A program made the position numbers and the translations under genes. Below are positions 23,452 through 31,357 of a stretch of 38,251 nt of DNA, in pieces. The notes under the pieces were generated by a model. That model did not search any database and was not told where the DNA came from. It worked only from the letters and a program-made list of their open reading frames with translations. Positions within the stretch are counted from its first letter, which is position 1. Each line of letters opens with the position of its first letter. Source of the stretch: Dielma fastidiosa (lineage in GTDB: Bacteria > Bacillota_I > Bacilli_A > Erysipelotrichales > Erysipelotrichaceae). Where the stretch lies: contig NZ_HE578929.1 of the NCBI RefSeq assembly GCF_000313565.1, forward strand, positions 1-38,251. The letters are read 5' to 3'.

Positions 23452-23460
23452 TGCTATAAT
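23452..23460 (+). promoter_or_regulatory. Extended -10 promoter for the 57-aa protein
   Basis: TGCTATAAT is an extended -10. Its start point would be near 23467, so the ATG overlapping the box (23459) cannot be used and a start at 23477 or 23483 is implied. Confidence 0.6.
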
Positions 23461-23482
23461 GCTGAAAAAGGGTGATATGAAA

Positions 23483-23653
23483 ATGGAAATAGATATTTTT
23501 CAATTTTTAGAGATGTGTGAAATAGAACTTATCAATCAGCTATGTAAAAATTGCCCTGAGTTAACAGTAGAACAAATAGAAAACATTGCAGAAGATTTTA
23601 GCAAAGAGATTGATAAGCAGTTAGTAGTTGATGGCATCATAATTGGTAAATAA
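23483..23653 (+). CDS. Hypothetical 56-aa acidic protein
   Basis: MEIDIFQFLEMCEIELINQL, then CKNCPELTVEQIENIAEDFS and KEIDKQLVVDGIIIGK. Helical, acidic, with C-x2-C in the middle. AAAGGGTG is eight bases before ATG 23483; ATG 23477 is too close to it, and 23459 lies in the promoter. First of four small genes in a row after the divergent regulators. Function unknown. Confidence 0.6.
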   Translation: MEIDIFQFLEMCEIELINQLCKNCPELTVEQIENIAEDFSKEIDKQLVVDGIIIGK

Positions 23654-23668
23654 TTCCAAAACTTTATA

Positions 23669-23712
23669 TCCTCATGTCGATTTATAATATTAATGAGGTG
23701 TTGACATGAGGA
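23669..23712. promoter_or_regulatory. Palindrome spanning promoter and start of the 62-aa gene
   Basis: TCCTCATGTC (23669-23678) and GACATGAGGA (23703-23712) are perfect 10-bp inverted arms. Between them lie TATAAT (23683-23688) and the SD GAGGTG; the right arm contains the ATG. A repressor bound to both arms would cover the promoter. Confidence 0.5.
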
Positions 23713-23894
23713 AGATAAAATTAAACGATGATCAGTTTTGGCATATTCAATATTTTTACGAATGGTTCGGAGCAATAAATAATCATGATCAAGAAATAGT
23801 TTACAAAGAATTGATACAAAAATTTGGTGAGGATAAGGTAAAAGCTTACGAAATAGAATGCAGAAAAAGATTTAAGAAAGGTGATATTATATGA
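23706..23894 (+). CDS. Hypothetical 62-aa protein, paralogue of 24170-24364
   Basis: MRKIKLNDDQFWHIQYFYEW ... VYKELIQKFGEDKVKAYEIE. The same layout (F/L-x-x-QY-Y-E..., then FG-D-V-AY-EC) is found in the 64-aa protein at 24170, so the two are paralogues. Helical and charged, possibly nucleic-acid or protein binding. Ends in an ATGA overlap with the next gene. Its control region is palindromic. Confidence 0.6.
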   Translation: MRKIKLNDDQFWHIQYFYEWFGAINNHDQEIVYKELIQKFGEDKVKAYEIECRKRFKKGDII

Positions 23895-24106
23895 TTACCT
23901 TCTTGGGCTTTTTAGATAGACAAAAGCTAAGGTATAATAAGGCTCTCTTTGTTTCTGATCCAATGTATCGCGCAAAGATCATCAATCAGCATTTACGCAA
24001 ATTTAAAGTGTACTGTAACCAACACCCCGAAGCAAACAACGACCTCAAAATATATGAGGATGAGGTGTGGGAGTATGAAAGGAAGCTAGGTATAAATAAA
24101 TGGTAA
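23891..24106 (+). CDS. Hypothetical 71-aa protein
   Basis: MITFLGFLDRQKLRYNKALF and on to YEDEVWEYERKLGINKW: basic, helical and without recognised motifs. Starts by a 4-bp overlap with the previous gene (ATGA), so coupled to it; GAAAGGTGATATT lies just ahead of the ATG. Function unknown. Confidence 0.6.
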   Translation: MITFLGFLDRQKLRYNKALFVSDPMYRAKIINQHLRKFKVYCNQHPEANNDLKIYEDEVWEYERKLGINKW

Positions 24107-24139
24107 ATATTACCAGTTTCGTTACCTTTTTTCTTAATC

Positions 24140-24171
24140 TATAATTATGGCACAGGAGGTGCTGCCATAAT
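24140..24171. promoter_or_regulatory. Promoter and palindromic operator of the 64-aa gene
   Basis: TATAAT (24140-24145) overlaps ATTATGGCA (24144-24152), which is perfectly inverted as TGCCATAAT (24163-24171). The 10-nt loop holds the SD CAGGAGGTGC, and the right arm runs into the ATG. As transcription should start near 24151, a DNA operator is more likely than an RNA hairpin. Confidence 0.5.
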
Positions 24172-24364
24172 GGAAAAGAAATTGAATGAATTAGAGTTTT
24201 TGGGCGTGCAATATCTTTATGAACTCAATATGAGTGTACATAAAAATAATGTCAGAAAAGTATTCGAAATATTAGTTGAGAGGTTTGGATCGGATGTTGT
24301 CGAAGCATATATTAAAGAATGTAAAATAAAGTATCCAGGACATCCAATATATAGCAATCTTTAA
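24170..24364 (+). CDS. Hypothetical 64-aa protein, paralogue of 23706-23894
   Basis: MEKKLNELEFLGVQYLYELN ... VFEILVERFGSDVVEAYIKE. Shares with the 62-aa protein the QY-x-YE segment and the FG-x-D-x-V-x-AY-x2-EC block. AGGAGGTG precedes the ATG at good distance. Last gene before the prophage's right end; a rho-independent terminator follows at once. Possibly a lysogenic accessory gene. Confidence 0.65.
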   Translation: MEKKLNELEFLGVQYLYELNMSVHKNNVRKVFEILVERFGSDVVEAYIKECKIKYPGHPIYSNL

Positions 24365-24371
24365 GAGCCTT

Positions 24372-24391
24372 AGCCTTGTGCAAGGCTTTTT
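24372..24391 (+). terminator. Terminator after the last prophage gene
   Basis: AGCCTT (24372-24377), loop GTGC, AAGGCT (24382-24387), then TTTT. Closes the small-gene operon. Confidence 0.85.
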
Positions 24392-24769
24392 ATTTGTCAT
24401 CACACAAATTTAACGTTAAAACCATTAATAATAAAACATTTTTATTTCCATAAATTACCAATTTTATTACTATATCCTTGAATGTTATAAATATTGCCTA
24501 TGATAAAAAATGCACCATTTCAGATAAAACTACCATGAAACCTTATGATTTCAGTATTTGTAATAATTAACGTTATTCTTTGATTTTTTGTAACTTACGA
24601 AATTTGGTAAATTATGGTAATGCTAAAATGTTTAAATGTGTTAAAATTAAAGTAGCAAAAGGCTATTTGTCATTATTGCTGGGTGCTTAAAAAAACGAGA
24701 TTTCATTAGTCTCGTTTTTTCTTTCCCCATTGTGCATAATCACATCTATTAAAAACTTTTTTTCTTTGC
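24392..24769. other. AT-rich non-coding segment, likely prophage right junction
   Basis: No gene is supported. It holds an imperfect long inverted repeat (about 24449-24466 with 24598-24616, around ATTTACCAA) and a terminator-like stem, AAAACGAGA (24692-24700) with TCTCGTTTT (24710-24718) followed by Ts. The attachment core should lie between this stem and the pilin remnant at about 24770. Its exact sequence cannot be set without the left end. Confidence 0.5.
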
Positions 24770-24784
24770 AACTTTGAATACACA

Positions 24785-24913
24785 TTAGTGCTGATTGTTA
24801 CGATCATCGCTACAGGAATGATTGCGTTTGCCGGAACATTCCGCAATACGATGCAGGATACGATTACGGAGCAATGGGATAATATGACCGGTATCTATGA
24901 AACAGGAGATTAA
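24785..24913 (+). pseudogene. 3' remnant of a host pilin-like gene cut by the prophage
   Basis: The frame reads LVLIVTIIATGMIAFAGTF, then RNTMQDTITEQWDNMTGIYE and TGD-stop. A hydrophobic N-terminal helix followed by a short polar part resembles Flp/Tad-type small pilins, whose leader would lie upstream. The frame is open back to 24740, but that stretch (T-rich, FFLCN) looks foreign and no SD-start exists. The normal 5' end is therefore probably on the other side of the prophage. The stop is two bases before the next gene. Confidence 0.5.
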
Positions 24914-24915
24914 CG

Positions 24916-25245
24916 ATGAAAGGCGCCTTTGAATTTGGATTTATCATGTTATTTTCCTTGCCGATGATTGTCTTTGGTATAAGTTTTGTGGAAATTATGA
25001 TGAACTACAACCAAGCCCGCTATCTGCAGAATTATACGATAATGCAGATTGAACATCAGAATCGCTTAGATGATTCTGTATACGCGCTGATTGAAGAGGG
25101 CAAGCGGTATTGTGATCAATGCGATGTGCGGATCATAAATATCAATGAGCGCTATCGGGTAACCGTCACTTTTCCCATTCGTTTGCCGATTATCAATTAT
25201 GAAGCAAAGGGAATGACATCTACTTTAACACAAATTATAAAATGA
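24916..25245 (+). CDS. TadE-like pilus/secretion protein
   Basis: 109 aa: one N-terminal membrane helix (FGFIMLFSLPMIVFGISFVE) and an external part with CDQCDVRIININERYRVTVT and an end with IRLPIINYEAKGM. This is the shape of TadE/TadF-like pseudopilins in Firmicutes tad loci. The start has ACAGGAGATTAAC. It is the last gene of the locus, ended by a terminator. The locus is split by the prophage, so the pilus may not be made in this strain. Confidence 0.6.
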   Translation: MKGAFEFGFIMLFSLPMIVFGISFVEIMMNYNQARYLQNYTIMQIEHQNRLDDSVYALIEEGKRYCDQCDVRIININERYRVTVTFPIRLPIINYEAKGMTSTLTQIIK

Positions 25246-25268
25246 GAGGGGACACCCTCTCATTTTGA
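25241..25268. terminator. Bidirectional terminator
   Basis: AATGAGAGGG (25241-25250), loop GACA, CCCTCTCATT (25255-25264), T-rich on both sides. Serves the TadE-like gene and the convergent PRD regulator. Confidence 0.88.
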
Positions 25269-26732
25269 TTAAATACACCTTGAGGAAGGCACATGGTTCC
25301 TGATATAAGCGAAGATTTTCATAGTATCATCCATCGTTAATACAGGACTGATATGAATTATGTCATAGCCTTGCAGAGAAGCTTCTCTTGAAGTAGCTAA
25401 TATTAAATCAATCTGATCATGATTCGCCGCTGCCGCTGCTCTGTAAAGCGGATAAATACCCGATATCGTTAAAAGCTGTCCAAAATATAAATTTAATTCA
25501 GTTTTTAACAGTTCAGTCAAGCTGGTACTGAGATCAGTCAAAATAATTATATTTAATTTTTTTATATTACCGTCAAGGATAACTGACAGCCGGGCAGTTA
25601 ATGAGTTTAATTCATTTTCTGTAAGCAGTTTGTCAGTGTATTTTTTGATAATTGGATTCATCAAGGAAGCAACCTGATAAGCAAAGGGATGGGTTAATTT
25701 TAAATTAATCAAGTCATTAAATTCAGAATGGGTAACCGTTGTATGATAATAAATCATCGCTGATAAATGCTCAGTTAATGGCTGCTGCTGATGCAGCTGC
25801 AAACCAAAGCTTAAAAGAGCGGCTTCATAAAACTCATCGATAATTTTATTTGTCAGCACATCAATTGCTTCTTCGTTTGTGTTTATTGCATTATATCTTC
25901 TTTTTTTAGCAACCAGTTGATTTAGATATTGCTTATCATATTCGGAAAATTTTAATTTTAAGAGTCTTTCAATATCATCAAAAGGCAGATCGATGCTTGC
26001 TGAAGAATCCACGGCTGCTTCAATGTTTTTTTGCTGAATCCTGTTTCGATATGCGCTGATCAATAATTCATTGGTTATAATCATGAGGCTCTTATTGGTC
26101 AGCATGATTTTTATTTGCGTCAAATAGGACATGAGAATCTGGTAAAGCGTTTCAAAATTATGCAGCTCATCATAATTCTCAACAATATACCGATTAATAT
26201 AAGCGCCTTCCAATTCATAAAAAAGGAGAATGATTGAAGAATATAAGTTTCTTTTAGCATATTCAGAACCAAGAATCTGCAATCCTTTCTTTGCTGATAT
26301 CGATAGCTGCAACCCTTTTGATGCCATAACAATTTCTTCTATATGCTTAATAGTATTTGAAATGGTCGTCTTTGAAACATAGAATAAATCAGCCAATAAA
26401 CCCATACTCGTATATTCATAATCATGCTCTAAAAGATAAAAACAAATCGCAATTTCTCTTTGATTCTGATTGGCAGGAATCAAATCATTCTTTGATTCTT
26501 TAATATAATTAATAAATGCTGTCTTATCATTCTCTTCAATCCAATAGCCCTTGCTTGGGTTTGAGTAAATCTGTAAATTTTCTTGATGAAAAAATGTATT
26601 GATCGTTGCAATATCCTGCCGCAGAGTTCTGGTAGTTGTATTGATGCGCTGAGAAATCTCTGAACCATGCAGCGGTTTTGAATGACTTAACAAGAGCTGA
26701 ATAAGGCTTTTTTGACGCTGATTAATTTGCAT
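25269..26732 (-). CDS. PRD-containing transcriptional activator (BglG/LicR-like)
   Basis: 487 aa. Order: N-terminal HTH_11 (about 5-60, LHGSEISQRINTTTRTLRQD), a second HTH/Mga-like domain (about 75-155, LLADLFYVSKTTISNTIKHI), two PTS-regulation domains (about 170-370) and a C-terminal EIIB-like region (about 390-485). Unlike BglG itself it has DNA-binding domains, so it should act on promoters, with activity set by PTS phosphorylation. The usual phospho-His of each PRD is hard to place; YYHTTVTHSEF is one candidate. Divergent from the beta-glucoside operon, which it probably controls. ATG 26732 is seven bases after GAGG. Confidence 0.85.
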   Translation of the reverse strand: MQINQRQKSLIQLLLSHSKPLHGSEISQRINTTTRTLRQDIATINTFFHQENLQIYSNPSKGYWIEENDKTAFINYIKESKNDLIPANQNQREIAICFYLLEHDYEYTSMGLLADLFYVSKTTISNTIKHIEEIVMASKGLQLSISAKKGLQILGSEYAKRNLYSSIILLFYELEGAYINRYIVENYDELHNFETLYQILMSYLTQIKIMLTNKSLMIITNELLISAYRNRIQQKNIEAAVDSSASIDLPFDDIERLLKLKFSEYDKQYLNQLVAKKRRYNAINTNEEAIDVLTNKIIDEFYEAALLSFGLQLHQQQPLTEHLSAMIYYHTTVTHSEFNDLINLKLTHPFAYQVASLMNPIIKKYTDKLLTENELNSLTARLSVILDGNIKKLNIIILTDLSTSLTELLKTELNLYFGQLLTISGIYPLYRAAAAANHDQIDLILATSREASLQGYDIIHISPVLTMDDTMKIFAYIRNHVPSSRCI

Positions 26733-28325
<1,593 letters not shown>

Positions 28326-28343
28326 AATCAGGAGGTACTCAGC

Positions 28344-29741
28344 ATGAGTTCAAATAAAAAATTAGCAGAGCAAATATTAAAAAATGTTGGTGGGAAAGAG
28401 AATATATCAAATTTTCTGCATTGCGCTACAAGGCTTCGGTTTAATCTGATTGACTTTGATAAAGTAAATAAGGATGAAATTGAAAGCTTAAGCGGCGTAT
28501 GGGGAACCAATGTAAACAGCGGTCAGCTTCAGGTTATTATCGGTCAGACTGTAACTGAGGTGTATGATGAAATATGCGTTTTAGCCGGACTGGAAAAGAA
28601 TGAAGGAATTGATGAAAAATTAGATGATTTAAAAGCTAAAAAGAAATTTTCAATCAATGCTTTATTTGATGTATTATCCAGCTGCTTTAATCCAATTATT
28701 CCTGCGTTTGCCGGTGCCGGTATCTTAAAGGGTCTGCTTACCTTGCTTACTACATATGGTATTATGGGAAATGAGACGGGTCTTTATCTGATGCTGAATG
28801 CAGCCAGTGATGCGACTTTCTATTTCCTTCCGTTTTTGCTGGCAGTAACCGCGGCTAAAAAGTTTAAAACCGATATGACGATGGCTGTGGTGCTGGCGGG
28901 TATTTATATGTATCCTACAATTATAGCCGGGGCTGGCAGCAGTGTTGAAATCTTTGGCATTCATGTGACATTGGTTAAATATTCATCGACAGTTATTCCG
29001 ATTCTGCTGTCTGTATGGATCATGAGTTATGTGTATCGATTTATCTATGCACATACGGTCTCCTTTCTGAGAGTCGTAGTCGTTCCAATCGTGACCTTGC
29101 TGGTTATGGCTCCGCTGAGTCTGATGATTCTTGGACCATTGGGTTATTATGCCGGTATTGGGGTTGGTGAATGCTTTAAATGGCTCTTTAATGTAGCGCC
29201 GTGGCTGGGCGGCTTAATTGATGGCGCTACCCGACCTTTCGTTATTCTGACGGGCATGCATATGGCTATGACACCTATCAAGTTAGGCAACCTAAGCACA
29301 TTGGGTTATGATATGCTGGCACCGGTTGATTGTGTCGCAACCATGGCAGCAGCCGGTATGTGCTTCGGCGTATTTTTAAGAGCTAAAAAGGCTGAAAATA
29401 AATCATCAACCTTCTCCGCTTTTATCTCCGCCTTTATCGGTATTACCGAGCCCGCTTTATACGGCGTTGCTTTCAGATTTAAAAAACCGCTGCTGGCATG
29501 TATCATCGGCGGTGGAATATCCGGTGCTTTTGTTGCTATGATGCAGGCTAAAGCGATTACTTATGCTATGCCGGCGATTATCTCCCTCCCGGCATATACC
29601 GGATCAATCCCGGTAATGCTGATCGGACTGGCTATTTCATTTGTAGTATCTGCCGGCTGTGCCTATGCGTTAGGTCTTGATGAAAATATCAAGAAAGATC
29701 AGCGGGCGGCAGAAGCAGAAAAAAAGGCAATTAATTTTTAA
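28344..29741 (+). CDS. PTS beta-glucoside EIIBC transporter
   Basis: 465 aa. The N-terminal EIIB carries the phospho-Cys27 in NFLHCATRLRF. About eight to ten membrane segments of EIIC follow, with GLIDGATRPFVILTGMHMAM and the loop GITEPALYGVAFRFKKPLL, typical of the glucose/beta-glucoside family. There is no C-terminal EIIA domain, so a separate EIIA must serve it. The SD is CAGGAGG. The gene is 18 bp after the glucosidase and in the same operon. Confidence 0.92.
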   Translation: MSSNKKLAEQILKNVGGKENISNFLHCATRLRFNLIDFDKVNKDEIESLSGVWGTNVNSGQLQVIIGQTVTEVYDEICVLAGLEKNEGIDEKLDDLKAKKKFSINALFDVLSSCFNPIIPAFAGAGILKGLLTLLTTYGIMGNETGLYLMLNAASDATFYFLPFLLAVTAAKKFKTDMTMAVVLAGIYMYPTIIAGAGSSVEIFGIHVTLVKYSSTVIPILLSVWIMSYVYRFIYAHTVSFLRVVVVPIVTLLVMAPLSLMILGPLGYYAGIGVGECFKWLFNVAPWLGGLIDGATRPFVILTGMHMAMTPIKLGNLSTLGYDMLAPVDCVATMAAAGMCFGVFLRAKKAENKSSTFSAFISAFIGITEPALYGVAFRFKKPLLACIIGGGISGAFVAMMQAKAITYAMPAIISLPAYTGSIPVMLIGLAISFVVSAGCAYALGLDENIKKDQRAAEAEKKAINF

Positions 29742-29750
29742 ATTATCATA

Positions 29751-29796
29751 AGAGTACATTTCCCTTTTAGATGAGCGGAAGGGTACTCTTTTTTTT
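29751..29796 (+). terminator. Terminator of the beta-glucoside operon
   Basis: AAGAGTAC and GTACTCTT are perfect 8-bp arms (about 29751-29788), with inner CCCTT/AAGGG pairing possible, then eight Ts. Confidence 0.8.
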
Positions 29797-29892
29797 GATG
29801 AAGATACCGCTGTCGAATAAAGTATCAGCCTGAGCCTGACTTTTGTGTTACACTAAAGAAAAGCACCCGTCTGTGGTGAAAGGAGGCAACTG

Positions 29893-30846
29893 ATGATCTA
29901 TACGATAACTTTAAATCCATCCTTAGATTATGTAATGATGGTTAATGAATTAAAAAACGGTGAAACTAACCGCTCACAGGCAGAAAAGATTTATCCTGGC
30001 GGCAAGGGCTTTAACGTATCCAGAATTTTAAATGAATTTGGTATCGCCAATAAAGCCATCGGATTAGCTGCTGGTTTCAGCGGTTTGGAAATTGACCGCC
30101 TGCTGAATGAAAAAGGGATCGATCATGAATTAATATTTATGGCTGAAGGTTTTTCACGCATTAATATTAAATTGAAAGGCAGTGAAGAGACGGAAATCAA
30201 CGGTGCCGGTCCGAAGGCGGATGCGATGGTTATCAAGCGTTTGAAACAAATTCTTGATACGATGAATGAAGATGATACGGCTGCGCTGTGCGGCAGTCTT
30301 TGTCAGGGCATTGACAGTTCAACATTTGCTTCGATTTTATCATTATTGAAATCAAAAGGGGTTCGTCTGATCGTTGACATGAGCAATGAAGCACTGCTTA
30401 ACAGTCTGGCATATGAACCATGGCTTATTAAACCCAACCTCAGTGAGCTGTGTGAGCTTTGGAAAAGGCCGATCCATAGCCTCAATGAGCTGCGTGACGC
30501 GATGATGTTCTGCAGTCAGCGGAAAGCTCAAAATGTATTAGTGTCATTAGGCAAAGACGGAGCGGTTTTGCTAGATGAACAGCAGCGTCTGTATTACTGC
30601 AGCGCACCGGCGGGAGAAGTGAAAAACAGTGTCGGTGCCGGTGATTCGATGCTTGCTGGCTTCTTAACGGCCTATATGCAGAGTCAATCCTATGAAAAAG
30701 CACTGCGGATGGGGGTGGCATGCGGCAGTGCGACAGCGTTTAATGATGATCTTGCGAAATTGAAACAGATCATGTCATATTATGAGGGTCTGAATGTACG
30801 AAGCTTAAATGCTGATGAATCAAGGCTTGCTGAAATAGTTGAGTAA
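29893..30846 (+). CDS. PfkB-family hexose-phosphate kinase (FruK/LacC-like)
   Basis: 317 aa. N-terminal MIYTITLNPSLDYVM and the PGGKGFNVSRIL motif, C-terminal NSVGAGDSMLAGF with the catalytic Asp at about 250, as in 1-phosphofructokinase and tagatose-6-phosphate kinase. It phosphorylates a hexose phosphate for glycolysis. No FruA-type transporter is beside it, so the substrate cannot be fixed; fructose-1-phosphate is the best guess. SD GAAAGGAGGCAACTG. Its 3' end overlaps the convergent XRE gene by 27 bp. Confidence 0.88.
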   Translation: MIYTITLNPSLDYVMMVNELKNGETNRSQAEKIYPGGKGFNVSRILNEFGIANKAIGLAAGFSGLEIDRLLNEKGIDHELIFMAEGFSRINIKLKGSEETEINGAGPKADAMVIKRLKQILDTMNEDDTAALCGSLCQGIDSSTFASILSLLKSKGVRLIVDMSNEALLNSLAYEPWLIKPNLSELCELWKRPIHSLNELRDAMMFCSQRKAQNVLVSLGKDGAVLLDEQQRLYYCSAPAGEVKNSVGAGDSMLAGFLTAYMQSQSYEKALRMGVACGSATAFNDDLAKLKQIMSYYEGLNVRSLNADESRLAEIVE

Positions 30847-31098
30847 CTTAAAGATTAATTCCTTTTCGTCATCCTGAAGATTAGTAATGTTGATCAGCAA
30901 TTCATCACTCATATCTAAAATATAATCCGTAGATGTGTTAAACAGCAGAGCTAATTCGACAATATACTGAGTTGACGGTACGCTGATGCCCATTTCCCAT
31001 GCATTGATGGCCGATCTTGTCAGACTTAGTTTACGGGCTAAGTCACTTTGTGTCATGTCATTTTTCTCACGCAATTCCTTGATTCGATCGGCGATCAT
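30820..31098 (-). CDS. XRE-family transcriptional regulator
   Basis: 92 aa: classic Cro/CI helix-turn-helix in the first 60 residues (RIKELREKNDMTQSDLARKL; SLTRSAINAWEMGISVPSTQ; FNTSTDYILDMSD) and a short helical tail. ATG 31098 follows ATAGGAGTTGATACT on the minus strand; in-frame codons upstream lack an SD. Convergent with the kinase gene by 27 bp and divergent from the EAL-protein gene, so it might act on the shared control region. Target unknown. Confidence 0.85.
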   Translation of the reverse strand: MIADRIKELREKNDMTQSDLARKLSLTRSAINAWEMGISVPSTQYIVELALLFNTSTDYILDMSDELLINITNLQDDEKELIFKLLNYFSKP

Positions 31099-31171
31099 AG
31101 TATCAACTCCTATATCTTTGATATTACACTTTCTTGATAGGTAATACATTATCACTAATGATTAATTAAAA

Positions 31172-31357
31172 TTGACACCGCCTTTTAATATGCTACAATA
31201 TTAATGTTAGTATGTGTTATTTTGCTTTTATCAAACATATTTAAAAGTGAAGCCACATAAAAATTCATAAAACCTGGGAAGTGAAAAGAGAGAGCGGGCA
31301 TAAGGATGATAAAGCTAAAAAGGTTAAGTTCCACTTTCTTTAGGAAGGCGGCATTAT
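31172..31357 (+). promoter_or_regulatory. Promoter and structured leader of the REC-GGDEF-EAL gene
   Basis: TTGACA (31172-31177), 16-bp spacer and TGC-TACAAT (31194-31199) form a strong promoter with extended -10. The ~150-nt leader has AAAGTG near 31246 that can pair with CACTTT near 31333, and AACCT with AGGTT inside it. Strings such as AAAGCTA recall c-di-GMP-I riboswitches, but the invariant bases are not there. Regulatory use is unproven. Confidence 0.45.

Noticed and set aside
23459-23482. ATG 23459 as start of the small protein
   Set aside because: It lies within the TATAAT of the predicted promoter, so it would not be in the transcript.
24392-24780. Exact attachment site core
   Set aside because: Short repeats such as ATTTGTCAT occur twice, but the left prophage end is not in the window, so no core can be proven.
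31206-31357. Known c-di-GMP or cobalamin riboswitch before the EAL gene
   Set aside because: Only short strings resemble them. The conserved core bases and pairing could not be matched, so I list it only as an unassigned leader.
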